A stretch of DNA of 48,567 nucleotides from RZZS01 sp964498755 (lineage in GTDB: Bacteria > Pseudomonadota > Alphaproteobacteria > Micavibrionales > Micavibrionaceae). Under the pieces are notes generated by a model that was not told where the DNA came from, did no database searches, and saw only the letters and a program-made list of their open reading frames with translations. Positions 31,985 through 40,072 of this stretch are shown here, one piece after another (the stretch's first letter is position 1; each line of letters begins with the position of its first letter). Location of the stretch: NCBI GenBank assembly GCA_964498755.1, contig CAZCIB010000015.1, positions 1 through 48,567 of the forward strand. The letters are read 5' to 3'. Both the position numbers and the translations under genes were made by a program.

Positions 31985-32530
31985 TCACTGCACCGGATTG
32001 GTAATATCAATCCGGCTGATCCTCAAGGTCGCGGCGAGCTGGTAATTGCTGCACTCGCGCCCGACGCACAATCTGTCCACGTTCACGCGCCAGCCCTGCC
32101 CGCCGTTCTGCACGTGGCCGACGGCCTCGCGGAATTCGGGAAAAGAGCGCGTACTCGTCGCGGTAATCGTCACGGCGGGGCCCTGCGCCTTCATGTCCAC
32201 GCCGCGGTAAATATCCTGCGCGCCCCTGACGAATTCCTGCACGACCGATGGATTAATCGGCACGTTGCGCACATCCGGCACCGGCGGGTTCATCGCGCTG
32301 GCCTCCTGCAGCTCGGCGCGCATGGTCGTGAGCGCCTGTATCTGCACGGTCGCATACAGGCCAATCGCCGCCGCCATGCCCCAGGCGATCCCTGCGGCAA
32401 TGAGCGCGGTCTGCCCGGCGTTTTGCGGCAGCTTCTCCAGAAACGCGTTGAGATCGTTCGCCGCGCCCGGGTCGGCCAGCTTTTTAAGCTTGTGCCAGTC
32501 GAAATTTTTCAGTTCGTTAAAGTTGATCAA
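31985..32530 (-). CDS. Bitopic membrane protein, PilO/GspM-like by architecture
   Basis: The 181-residue protein has a cytoplasmic N-terminus (MINFNELKNFDWHKLKKLAD), one membrane helix (about 42-66, TALIAAGIAWGMAAAIGLYA), a short helical stretch, and a small alpha/beta domain with SVVQEFVRGAQDIYRGVDMK and a cysteine pair (CVGREC). This layout is that of PilO/GspM-type components, which connect the inner-membrane pilus platform to the alignment complex. It follows a GspF/PilC and a PilN-like gene. The family assignment rests on layout and context, not on a motif. Confidence 0.6.
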   Translation of the reverse strand: MINFNELKNFDWHKLKKLADPGAANDLNAFLEKLPQNAGQTALIAAGIAWGMAAAIGLYATVQIQALTTMRAELQEASAMNPPVPDVRNVPINPSVVQEFVRGAQDIYRGVDMKAQGPAVTITATSTRSFPEFREAVGHVQNGGQGWRVNVDRLCVGRECSNYQLAATLRISRIDITNPVQ

Positions 32531-32616
32531 TTCTAATATCCCGCTCCAACAGGAATTTCACTTATAATTCTACATCTTAAAGTATAAATCATTTGAGTTA
32601 AAAGGGTTTTAATTTG
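32531..32616. other. Spacer upstream of the PilO-like gene
   Basis: This short AT-rich spacer, with ATTTGAGTTAAAAGGG near 32590, holds no gene and no clear terminator. It separates the four-helix-bundle element from the next gene of the locus. Confidence 0.4.
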
Positions 32617-33087
32617 AGTTGCGAGAAACGAGAAACGAGAAACGAGAAGCGAGAAACGAGAAACGAGAAGCGAGAAGCGAGAAGCGAGATTTTAGAATTT
32701 CCTGATGAACGCGAACAGCATGCGCGATGTTTCGTCATATTCATTTTTCCATTTCTCCCATGTTTCATGATCAATAAATTCCAGATCCTTGCAATAATCC
32801 GTCCAGACGATTGCTTCTTGCGCCGAGCCTTTAGCGATCACAAGGAAGCGCCTGAAATCAGTATCCGAAGTCATTTGTCTCCCGTAACCTTCAGCGATAT
32901 TCGCACAAATGCCGGTTGCGCAACGCCTGATCTGATCGGTTACTGCGTATCGCTCTTCTGTTGGAAATCCTGTGGAACGTTTATAGATTTCAAGAGAAAT
33001 TGCATAGGCGCACCGATAAACGATCAAGTCCCGAAACGTACCCTCTTTCATTCTCGTTTCTCGCTTCTCGCTTCTCGTTTCTCAACT
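32617..33087 (-). mobile_element. IVS-type element with inverted tandem-repeat ends
   Basis: The left array (32617-32688) and right array (33052-33087) are inverted with respect to each other and consist of 7-base units GAGAAAC and GAGAAGC, with outer ends AGTTGCGAG and (complement) AGTTGAGA. They enclose the four-helix-bundle gene. The right array begins at the stop codon TAG (33086-33088) of the upstream gene. Layout and termini match the empty elements at 2564, 12395, 14215 and 15858. Transcribed, the arrays would pair into a long stem. Confidence 0.8.
32692..33051 (-). CDS. Four-helix-bundle protein of the 23S rRNA intervening-sequence (S23) family
   Basis: The 119-residue protein has the family's pattern: MKEGTFRDLIVYRCAYAISL at the start, FPTEERYAVTDQIRRCATGI, the hallmark ANIAEGYGRQ, then FRRFLVIAKGSAQEAIVWTD and a final helix. 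In rRNA intervening sequences, proteins of this family are encoded between inverted repeats, as here, and the family also includes the Avd accessory protein of diversity-generating retroelements; the function of the free-standing proteins is unknown. The start codon lies at the last unit of the upstream array, and no rRNA or reverse transcriptase gene is near. It is co-oriented with, and inserted between, two genes of the pilus-like locus. Confidence 0.9.
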   Translation of the reverse strand: MKEGTFRDLIVYRCAYAISLEIYKRSTGFPTEERYAVTDQIRRCATGICANIAEGYGRQMTSDTDFRRFLVIAKGSAQEAIVWTDYCKDLEFIDHETWEKWKNEYDETSRMLFAFIRKF

Positions 33088-34072
33088 ACCTGTTCCCCTT
33101 GATCCGCGCCCTTCCGTCGTCTTCAAGGCCTACGACCTGCGCCTGAATGGCGCGGATGTCCCCGGTTCCAAGCGCCTTGGGCACAAGAGCCTCCCATTCG
33201 ACGCTGCCGCCATTGACCTCATAGCGCACGAGCGTTCCGTCAATTTGCCGCAGTTGATCCAGCAGTTCCTGAATACGCACCATATGCTTGATCGTATCCG
33301 ACTGCATGGAGCGCGCCGCGCTGAGCATCAGCTCTTCAGACGCGCGCTGCGTTTCCTGCTTGACCGAAGACAGATCGCGCTGAACGACGTTGGTCGCCAG
33401 ATACTGGACGATCAGGATGGAAATCGCCACGAAATTAACCACAAGTCCGCTTAAAAGCAGGATCCGCGCCGTCGCGCGCGAGAGTTTTTCGGTTTTCAGC
33501 GCCCGGTTACGCCAGGGCATCACAGTGGCGACCTGCGGATTAACGGTCACGAAATTCGCGTCCATGCTCTGAATGCGCGGCAGGATCGTCCGCGCCGCGC
33601 CGAGAAAGACCTGCATGCGGCCCGTTTCAGGATCCCATCTGAGCGCGCTCGCCACGCCTTCCTGCTCGTAGAGATATACCGTTTCCTTGTCCCAGAACTC
33701 GCTCTGTCCCGGCAAAGCGGCGGCCAGCGGGCACCAGCTGTCCGGGTTGGAGGCCAGCGCCGCGGATGGGCAGGCGAGATACCAGACGCGCTTTTCATCG
33801 ACGCTGTAAACGTAATTAACCTTTTCCGTTGCGCAGGCCTGCGCTGCGGCGTTCCAGACGGCCTCGTCTTCCTCGCCCGGAATATACGGGATCGAGCCGC
33901 CGATCAGCTCCATCGGCAAATAAGGCTGCAGCTGCCCGCGAAAATCCTTGCCTTCTCCGGCCAGACGGTCGGCCAGCCCGGGGCGCAGGCGCGTCATCCC
34001 CTGCTCGCCCGTTTTCTTGTCCGAAGGCAGGCCCTTGTCCTGATCCTGATTTTCTTTCGCACCGAGAGCCAA
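33086..34072 (-). CDS. Bitopic inner-membrane protein, GspL/PilN-like by architecture
   Basis: The 328-residue protein has a hydrophilic N-terminal domain of about 200 residues with several cysteines (AACATEKVNY, LACPSAA, WCPLAA), one membrane helix (about 205-230, RILLLSGLVVNFVAISILIV), then a coiled coil (QRDLSSVKQETQRASEELML) and a small C-terminal domain (VRYEVNGGSVEWEALVPKAL). Large cytoplasmic domain plus helix plus periplasmic ferredoxin-like fold is the layout of GspL and fused PilM/PilN proteins. It lies two bases from the GspF-like gene. No actin-like motif is visible, so a different adaptor is possible. The stop abuts the IVS-type element. Confidence 0.6.
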   Translation of the reverse strand: MALGAKENQDQDKGLPSDKKTGEQGMTRLRPGLADRLAGEGKDFRGQLQPYLPMELIGGSIPYIPGEEDEAVWNAAAQACATEKVNYVYSVDEKRVWYLACPSAALASNPDSWCPLAAALPGQSEFWDKETVYLYEQEGVASALRWDPETGRMQVFLGAARTILPRIQSMDANFVTVNPQVATVMPWRNRALKTEKLSRATARILLLSGLVVNFVAISILIVQYLATNVVQRDLSSVKQETQRASEELMLSAARSMQSDTIKHMVRIQELLDQLRQIDGTLVRYEVNGGSVEWEALVPKALGTGDIRAIQAQVVGLEDDGRARIKGNR

Positions 34073-34074
34073 AA

Positions 34075-35295
34075 CTAGATTGATCCTTCCAGAAGGCCGC
34101 CCATCATGCTGTCCATGGACATATTCATCACAGTCAGGGCGTAAATGGCGCTACCGAAAGCGATAGCAAGGTAAACGCCTGTCAGGCCAAAAGCGATCCA
34201 GACGATGAGAGAGTGTTTTGTCTTTGCCGCCGCGCTCCGCATTTCGGAGATCGACTCCATTACTGTAGCAACTTGCGAGAGATCGGACAAGCTCGCCAGC
34301 TCCAGACGTTCCGCCCGGGTCAGCGGCGCGCGGTCGAGCGCATTCCCCAGATTAACCCCGCGCGTCAGATCCGCATTGGCGCTAGTCCAGTAATCGGCGA
34401 CTTCCGGCACCGTCGTCGCTTCCGAGGATTGCTTTAGCGCGTCGGAAATCGGCACAAGGCCGCGCAGCATGCGCGAGGCCGCCATCATCGAGTCGGCAAA
34501 GCCAAGGTCGCGCAAATACGCGCCGATCAGCGGAATTTTTCGCACGAACTTCGCGGTCGGCCAGTCGTCCTTGCCCTTGTTCAGCCAGTAGGAAATGATG
34601 CACCAGACAAGAAAACCGCCCATCAGAAAGCAGCTCCAGATCAATATATCCCATGTCAGCTCCAGATTTCCGACGACGCGCTCATATTTTTCAACCTCAT
34701 CCGGATCGGACGGCGCATTGCCGCGAAACCACTCCAGCACCATGTCCTTGCCCCAGAACAGCGACTGGGTAATCATCAGCACGTCAATGCCAAGCCAGGA
34801 CATCGTCGCGGCGATCGCGCGCGTATTTTTCCTTTTTTGCGTGATGGAATGAATCGCGTGCGGAATGCCTTCCTGAAGCTTGCCCGCGCGGTCGCTGGCG
34901 GCGAGAATGGCGATCGAGCCGTGATCATAAATCCGCAAGGCTTTGAGGGCGTCGATGACGCCAAGCCCCCTCGCCAGCGCCTCGCGCGCCGGGGCGAGGA
35001 TATTTTGCCTGCGCGGATTTGTTTCGGCCTGAATAATCTTCCAGAGCGCAACGCCCGGCGACGTTGCCGTCGAGCGGAACTGAATGCCGCGCAAGAGCTG
35101 CACCTGCCACCAGGTCGAGCGCGCCAGAACCCGTTCGACGGGCGAGCGCTCGTGAGGCCTGATCCGCAGCGCGAACCCGCCTTTCTTGCTCACAGCCGTG
35201 CGCACGTCGTCTTCGCTGGGCATGTAAAAAGACTCGGTGATCTTTTTCGGACCCGAGGTGGTTTCATAGGCGATTTCTGCGACCCACTGCCTCAT
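34075..35295 (-). CDS. Type II secretion / type IV pilus platform protein (GspF/PilC family)
   Basis: The 406-residue protein has the two repeated helical GspF domains with three or more membrane helices (ILIWSCFLMGGFLVWCII, LIVWIAFGLTGVYLAIAF and one before ITQSLFWGKDM). The segments ALARGLGVIDALKALRIYDH and MMAASRMLRGLVPISDALKQ are the repeated helices of the family. It would be the inner-membrane platform turned by the ATPase encoded at 36466. It is at the head of a co-directed set after a divergent toxin-antitoxin pair. A short poorly conserved N-terminus precedes the first domain. Confidence 0.88.
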   Translation of the reverse strand: MRQWVAEIAYETTSGPKKITESFYMPSEDDVRTAVSKKGGFALRIRPHERSPVERVLARSTWWQVQLLRGIQFRSTATSPGVALWKIIQAETNPRRQNILAPAREALARGLGVIDALKALRIYDHGSIAILAASDRAGKLQEGIPHAIHSITQKRKNTRAIAATMSWLGIDVLMITQSLFWGKDMVLEWFRGNAPSDPDEVEKYERVVGNLELTWDILIWSCFLMGGFLVWCIISYWLNKGKDDWPTAKFVRKIPLIGAYLRDLGFADSMMAASRMLRGLVPISDALKQSSEATTVPEVADYWTSANADLTRGVNLGNALDRAPLTRAERLELASLSDLSQVATVMESISEMRSAAAKTKHSLIVWIAFGLTGVYLAIAFGSAIYALTVMNMSMDSMMGGLLEGSI

Positions 35296-35388
35296 AACAT
35301 TTTAATGATACATCAAATTTATTAGAAAAACGTTTAAAAACAGGAGGTTGCAGTTTTCATAATCTTAAATCGCATCACGAATTCTTTT

Positions 35389-35405
35389 TTGTACACACGT
35401 TGTAC
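35389..35405. promoter_or_regulatory. Putative operator/promoter of the toxin-antitoxin pair
   Basis: GTACA-CACGT-TGTAC (35391-35405) is a perfect 5-base inverted repeat, overlapping two TTGTAC copies (35389-35394 and 35400-35405), upstream of a TTATAT box (35415-35420). It would suit autoregulation by the antitoxin. The -35/-10 spacing is long (about 20), so the promoter call is weak, but the inverted repeat is clear. Confidence 0.5.
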
Positions 35406-35444
35406 GGATTTGTGTTATATTTAGACAGTAAGGAGTTTATAGAA

Positions 35445-35720
35445 ATGCCCGGAACCGAAACAAGAGAACGGATAGACATGCGCGTTCCCGCTGCCGCCAA
35501 ACAAATATTGCAGCAAGCAGCCGAAGCCAGTCACAAATCCGTAACCGAATTTTTGCTGCATCACGGCCTGAATGCCGCTTCACGAACACTGGCGGACCGT
35601 CAATTATTCGAGATGAACGAAAAAGACTGGGAAACTTTTCAGGCCATACTGGACCGCCCTGTGCAGGACAAACGCGGGCTGAAAAAGCTTTTATCTGAAG
35701 ACAGCGTCCTCGAACAGTAG
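35445..35720 (+). CDS. DUF1778-family antitoxin (TacA-like)
   Basis: The 91-residue protein (from the ATG with AAGGAG nine bases upstream) has the ribbon-helix-helix N-terminus RIDMRVPAAAKQILQQAAEA, then SVTEFLLHHGLNAASRTL, which is characteristic of DUF1778 antitoxins. The C-terminal part (EMNEKDWETFQAILDRPVQD) would wrap the acetyltransferase toxin. The toxin gene follows after eight bases. An in-frame upstream start at 35400 is unlikely because it lies inside the promoter. It is in opposite orientation to the surrounding pilus genes. Confidence 0.9.
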   Translation: MPGTETRERIDMRVPAAAKQILQQAAEASHKSVTEFLLHHGLNAASRTLADRQLFEMNEKDWETFQAILDRPVQDKRGLKKLLSEDSVLEQ

Positions 35721-35728
35721 GGATTGCC

Positions 35729-36229
35729 GTGCAATTCACCGCCATTGAAAAACTCTCGGCAGCCCATAAAACAAAGCGTTTTGATTGCGGCGCAGACGCT
35801 TTGAACATCTATCTGGATCGTTACGCGCTTCTCAATCAGAATAACAATGCGGCGCAGACCTATGTTTCCTGTACCGGGAGCGATGTTGTGGGATTTTACA
35901 CGCTGGCCGCCGGATCGGTCGCGCACAAAGACGCCCCGGATCGCGTGATAAAAGGGCTGGCAAAACACCCCTTGCCCGTCATGATTCTGGCCCGCCTGGC
36001 CGTCGATCAATTGGCGCAAGGACAGGGGCTCGGGAAAGCTTTGCTCAAAGACGCGCTTTTACGTACCGCCAGGGCCTCTGACATAGCCGGAATACGCGCG
36101 CTGCTTGTGCATGCGAAAGATGAAAATGCGAAAAACTGGTATACGCAGTTTGATTTCGAGCCAAGCCCGACTGATGAATATCATCTGTTCTTGCTCATGA
36201 AGGATTTAAAGGCGCTTCTTCGTGATTGA
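35729..36229 (+). CDS. GNAT-family acetyltransferase toxin (TacT-like)
   Basis: The 166-residue protein starts at GTG, eight bases after the antitoxin stop. Known members of this family acetylate the amino group of charged tRNA and stop translation. It has the N-terminal CGADALNIYL-type segment, the central VVGFYTLAAGSV strand, the acetyl-CoA-binding ILARLAVDQLAQGQGLGKAL and the catalytic-tyrosine region NAKNWYTQFDFEPSP. Length is usual. The 207-bp MITE-like repeat starts ten bases after its stop. Partner and operator upstream support a functional module. Confidence 0.9.
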   Translation: MQFTAIEKLSAAHKTKRFDCGADALNIYLDRYALLNQNNNAAQTYVSCTGSDVVGFYTLAAGSVAHKDAPDRVIKGLAKHPLPVMILARLAVDQLAQGQGLGKALLKDALLRTARASDIAGIRALLVHAKDENAKNWYTQFDFEPSPTDEYHLFLLMKDLKALLRD

Positions 36230-36239
36230 ATCTCATTGT

Positions 36240-36446
36240 TATAGTGAATTGAATAATTAATGCGCCATCCGCTCCGGCTTTTATGAAGCTGCGCGCAGCG
36301 CATTTTTAAAACTACAGAGCGCGCAGAGACCGCAGAGAATACACGCTCTTGAAAAGAACTCTGCGCTCTCTGCGATCTCTGTAGTTTAAATTTTCTGGCG
36401 ATAATCCGGGCGCAAAAATGGATCATTATTTATTCAAGTGACTATA
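36240..36446 (-). mobile_element. 207-bp MITE-like element, copy 2
   Basis: This copy is in reverse orientation to 18710-18916 and of the same length. Its left end TATAGTGAATTGAATAATTA and right end (complement TATAGTCACTTGAATAAATA) form terminal inverted repeats, with TA at both borders. The interior shows GCGCTGCGCGC-like and CGCAGAGA-type palindromes and the conserved AAAAGCCGGAGCG. It has no gene, so it would depend on a transposase elsewhere. It lies between the TA toxin and the GspE-like gene. Confidence 0.82.
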
Positions 36447-36465
36447 GAAGAGCCTGGCTGAAAAA

Positions 36466-38295
36466 TCACTCCTCAAGATACGTCAACGCGGATTTTGGAT
36501 CGACGAGGCCGGATTCGACGAGGTCGACAAGGCCGTCGCGTCTTGTATGAACGATAACGCCATCCTCGCCGACGACGTTATTGACGTTGCCGATCAGCAC
36601 CTCATAAATCTCATTCCTGTGCGCCGGCCCAAGCGTCAGCATCAAAGCGTCCAGAAGCAGCGTCCGGCCCTGAATGCCTGTGCGGTTGCACAGATCGCAA
36701 CCACTCGTGTTATGACGGCGCACGGAGACATTCGCATCCAGTCCAAGTTGCGCGAGCTCGTAATCTTTCAAAACTTCCCCGGCATGCGATTTATGCGCGC
36801 AGCCCTGACACAACGTTCTTACAAGCCTTTGGTTTAAAACGGCTTTCACCTGCTGGGCCAGCGTATAGGTCGAGGAGCGTTCACGCTGGTGCGGCATGAG
36901 AGAGCGCAGACGCTCGAAGGTCTGCAGCGCCGTGTCGGCGTGAATGGTGGAAATAACCGTGTGACCGGATTCGGCGGCGCGCAGCGAGGTTTCAACCGTA
37001 TCCCCGTCCCGCATCTCGCCGATGATAATATAATCAGGATCATGACGCATCGCGGCGCGAATGAGATCGGCGAACTCCCCGCCCGGCATGCCGGGGCGCA
37101 CCTGCCACTGCGTGGCGTAGCGCATTTCGTATTCGATCGGATCTTCAATGGTCAGAACATGGCGCCGACGTCTGTCGATCTGCTGCACGCAGGCGTACAA
37201 TGTCGTCGTTTTACCGGAACCGGTCGGACCGGAGAGCAGGATCAAACCACCGCCGCCCTTGATTTCCGGCGACAAAAGCTTGGCCAGATAATCGCCCACG
37301 TCTTCATGACGGCGGAACAACTCGTCAAAGCCTTTCAGGGAGGCGCGGTCCAGCAATCGCATGGTGATCTTTTCGCCGTCCTGCCCCTGCGGCCCGGCGG
37401 CCACGCGAACGTCAATGCCCCGGCCCTGCCATGTAAAACCGAAACGGCCGTCTTTCGGCGTGACGCGGTCGCCGAAGTTCAGACCAGCGTCCCTTTTGAG
37501 CAAGGTCGTCAAACGCGCCATCGCCTCCGAAGGGAGCAGATGCATCGGTATCAAATCCCCGTCAATCCGGTATTTGATCCAGTTCGGCGCATCCGGATTG
37601 TTATCCTGCACGAGGTGAATATCGGAAGCCCGCATCTGCAGCGCTTCCGCCATCAGGTCGCGCTGAAACTGGTTCAAAAGCAATCCGTTATCGGTATCAT
37701 CGAGCCAGAGCGAGAGGGTTTTTTCCGTCCTGTCCGCTGACAGGTCATGAACGGAACGCAACGTATCGGTCAGTTCCTTGCGGTCCCAGACTTCGATTTC
37801 GACTTTCTCGACGTGAAATCCGCTTCGGCTTGCCGTCGAAATCAGGCTTTCGATCTGCCTGTCGTTCAATTCATGAAGCGGCGCAATCTTCAAAACGCCG
37901 TCCGTAAGGCCGATCAGGTGAATGGCTAAAGGCAGCCATGCCTGTACCGGCAAAACGCTTCGCAACTGGTCACCCGTTGCGCGGTCACGGACGCCTTCTT
38001 CCTCGGCCTCGGAAGGCAGCGCGGCGCCCGCCATATCGAGCAGCTGTTCCGTCGATCGCGCAACGCCCTGTTCCAGCAGCATCGAACGTTCACGCTGCAC
38101 CATATCAAGATAGCGTTCGCGTCCTTCAGCCGAGCGGGCGCGGCGGCGGTCATGCCAGCTGCGGCGCTCGTTGCCGCCGGGACCTTCGCCGGACTCTTCA
38201 CGCCTGTCTTCGCCGGAACGCGGCTGGCCAGGAAAAACATCCGGCTTGTCTCCGGATGTCTCGCCTTTGTTATAAGGTATTCCGGTATCGCTCAT
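36466..38295 (-). CDS. GspE/PilB-family secretion or pilus assembly ATPase
   Basis: This 609-residue protein has a charged unusual N-terminus (about 1-90, GERREESGEG-like), an N1 domain, the Asp box QMRASDIHLVQ, Walker A GPTGSGKT (356-363), Walker B DYIIIGEMRDGD and the His box STIHADT. A tetracysteine zinc motif follows (C496, C499, C533, C536: CQGC...CDLC). It would power pilus subunit insertion with the GspF protein at 34075. The ATG at 38295 has AAGG ten bases before; an in-frame TTG at 38304 is less likely. The toxin-antitoxin pair and the MITE separate it from the GspF gene. Confidence 0.93.
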   Translation of the reverse strand: MSDTGIPYNKGETSGDKPDVFPGQPRSGEDRREESGEGPGGNERRSWHDRRRARSAEGRERYLDMVQRERSMLLEQGVARSTEQLLDMAGAALPSEAEEEGVRDRATGDQLRSVLPVQAWLPLAIHLIGLTDGVLKIAPLHELNDRQIESLISTASRSGFHVEKVEIEVWDRKELTDTLRSVHDLSADRTEKTLSLWLDDTDNGLLLNQFQRDLMAEALQMRASDIHLVQDNNPDAPNWIKYRIDGDLIPMHLLPSEAMARLTTLLKRDAGLNFGDRVTPKDGRFGFTWQGRGIDVRVAAGPQGQDGEKITMRLLDRASLKGFDELFRRHEDVGDYLAKLLSPEIKGGGGLILLSGPTGSGKTTTLYACVQQIDRRRRHVLTIEDPIEYEMRYATQWQVRPGMPGGEFADLIRAAMRHDPDYIIIGEMRDGDTVETSLRAAESGHTVISTIHADTALQTFERLRSLMPHQRERSSTYTLAQQVKAVLNQRLVRTLCQGCAHKSHAGEVLKDYELAQLGLDANVSVRRHNTSGCDLCNRTGIQGRTLLLDALMLTLGPAHRNEIYEVLIGNVNNVVGEDGVIVHTRRDGLVDLVESGLVDPKSALTYLEE

Positions 38296-38322
38296 CAAAA
38301 GCAAACCTTGTCTTGAAGGAAA

Positions 38323-39921
38323 TTACAGGTCGGAAAAGCCCAGGTCGGATCCGCCAGTCGTCGTAGTCGTCGAAGAGGAAGAACCAGTCGAGCCGCCCGA
38401 GGTCGTTACTCCACTTCCTGATTGTCCCGTAACGCGGTTAACAGAAGATAAAGATCTGTCGAATAGCAGCAAAACCTTTGACTTGCCGCTGCGAAATTCG
38501 ATGCCGCTCTTGCGCATGTTGACTTCCCACAGAACGCCGCCGATGACGACTTCCTCGCCGCCAAAGACAACCCGGCTGCCGCCCGGCCCGGCTATAATCG
38601 CCCGGGTTGGCGAAAACGAGGTAATCACGAAGCCGTCGAGCGTTTTGGCTTTATTGGCGCCGGAAATTTCCGGTATTTCAGTTTCAACGTCTTCGCCCAG
38701 ATCTTCGATATCAAGCTGAAAGCCCGGAGAATCGCCCAGATATATTGCCTGAGAGTCCTGGCTGACCGCGCTCTCGGCGCCGCCGCGCACGGGAAGAACA
38801 AGGATCCCGCGGGCGCCGTTATGAAGAACCTGAACGTCATCCAGCAAAGATCCCGCCCGCACGGGCGACCATGTCAACGTCAGGGGGCATGCCTGAATGG
38901 GCTCAAGCATCATCCCTTCAACGCAGCCCTGATTTTCAACTGACAGGCCGTTATCTTTACCCGAGAGGCGCAAACCTTCCAGTACAAGCGGGGCGTCGCC
39001 GAGATTGACGAGAGAGACCGTTATCGATGACTTGGAGGCGATATCCTCGCCGAAATCTATTTCCTCCTGAGACGCGACCAGCAACCCGCGTCCCGGAACC
39101 GCGCGGGGAAAGAGCGTCGCCGCGTCAACTTCGTCAGGACTGTATTCTCCTGTCAGCTCGATACTGACCACGCCCGTCGGGCCGTTATGCTCGACGACCA
39201 GAACGCCCGTTGCCGGACCTTCCTGCACCGGCGCCCAGCTTACCGTCACGATACAGGCCTGCCCGGCCTGAAGCTTTGTACAGTCCGTGCGGGATACGTA
39301 TCCGGCGCTTGGGTTGGCCTCAACCGTCACGGACTCAATGTCGATCGGATTGGAAGTAATATTCCGCAGAATAACCGATTTTACGAGCGTCCGGCTGCTG
39401 GTAAGCGAGCCAAAATCCAGCTCGGACGGGATGGATTCGATATCGCTGATCAGCTTGTCCGACCCTTCGCCGGAACCGTCAATCGTCCCGGACAGCGTCG
39501 CCGTCACAAGACGCTTGCGCCCGGTATGCGCCATCAGCATCTCAACGCGCCACGGACCGGGTTGAAGACCCTTGACTGAGAGAGCAATCGCGCATTCGGC
39601 CGCGGGCGGCAATGGCTCTGCGCGGCACTGGTTCAGGGAAATGCTGGCCGAGACGTTAGACGAGGGATAGAGGTTAATGTCGCGCGTTTCTATGGGCCTG
39701 CCGCTTTCGTTGCGGAAAAGCACAACGATTTGTGAGCTTGCCCCAATCGGGATTGCGCCGCCGTCTATAGCTTCCTCAGCCGGGACGAGCCCGCCGGACC
39801 CCCCGGTCACCTGTTCCGTCGGATCGTCAAAGGCGGATTGCGCCCGCGCGTCGTTGCCCGCACAGGCGATTAAAAAGATCAAGAGATATAGGGCGCCGAA
39901 TCGGCTTAAACGAATGGCCAT
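38323..39921 (-). CDS. Predicted lipoprotein with ASH-type Ig-like repeats, component of the pilus-like locus
   Basis: The N-terminus MAIRLSRFGALYLLIFLIAC is a lipoprotein signal (lipobox LIAC, Cys20). The body contains at least three repeats of the type FGSLTSSRTLVKSVILRNIT and FGEDIASKSSITVSLVNLGD, typical of ASPM-SPD2-Hydin-like Ig domains. Near the C-terminus a small beta domain (VVFGGEEVVIGGVLWEVNMR) looks like the GspC/PilP-type region, and the end is a Ser/Thr/Gly-rich linker (TGSSSSTTTTTGG). A role as periplasmic alignment protein between the platform and an outer-membrane secretin is inference; no secretin gene is in the window. Confidence 0.7.
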   Translation of the reverse strand: MAIRLSRFGALYLLIFLIACAGNDARAQSAFDDPTEQVTGGSGGLVPAEEAIDGGAIPIGASSQIVVLFRNESGRPIETRDINLYPSSNVSASISLNQCRAEPLPPAAECAIALSVKGLQPGPWRVEMLMAHTGRKRLVTATLSGTIDGSGEGSDKLISDIESIPSELDFGSLTSSRTLVKSVILRNITSNPIDIESVTVEANPSAGYVSRTDCTKLQAGQACIVTVSWAPVQEGPATGVLVVEHNGPTGVVSIELTGEYSPDEVDAATLFPRAVPGRGLLVASQEEIDFGEDIASKSSITVSLVNLGDAPLVLEGLRLSGKDNGLSVENQGCVEGMMLEPIQACPLTLTWSPVRAGSLLDDVQVLHNGARGILVLPVRGGAESAVSQDSQAIYLGDSPGFQLDIEDLGEDVETEIPEISGANKAKTLDGFVITSFSPTRAIIAGPGGSRVVFGGEEVVIGGVLWEVNMRKSGIEFRSGKSKVLLLFDRSLSSVNRVTGQSGSGVTTSGGSTGSSSSTTTTTGGSDLGFSDL

Positions 39922-40022
39922 GAAAATTCAATACTGTGAATGTGGACGATCCCCACTTTTTTAATGGTATTGGTTTCCGGGCCATAATGGAAGAGGAAAA
40001 TGATATGCGCTATCCATGCATG

Positions 40023-40049
40023 AAAAAAGGCCCCGGTTCGGGGCCTTTT
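40023..40049 (-). terminator. Rho-independent terminator of the giant surface protein gene
   Basis: AAAAGGCCCCG-AA-CCGGGGCCTTTTTT on the - strand is a long GC-rich stem followed by a run of T, 24 bases after the stop of the gene that begins at the right edge. The remaining bases 39922-40022 hold only the short leader of the lipoprotein gene. Confidence 0.9.
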
Positions 40050-40072
40050 GGAATTCATTATCAGCTGACGGA

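Noticed and set aside
32617..32690. Possible CRISPR array (short regular repeats)
   Set aside because: The units are 7 bases with no spacers between them and have an inverted partner at 33052; no cas genes are near.
32692..33051. Possibility that the four-helix-bundle gene marks a 23S rRNA gene
   Set aside because: The flanks are pilus-locus protein genes and no rRNA sequence is recognisable.
35400..35444. Longer form of the DUF1778 antitoxin starting at 35400
   Set aside because: It would begin inside the operator/promoter palindrome; the ATG at 35445 has a good AAGGAG.
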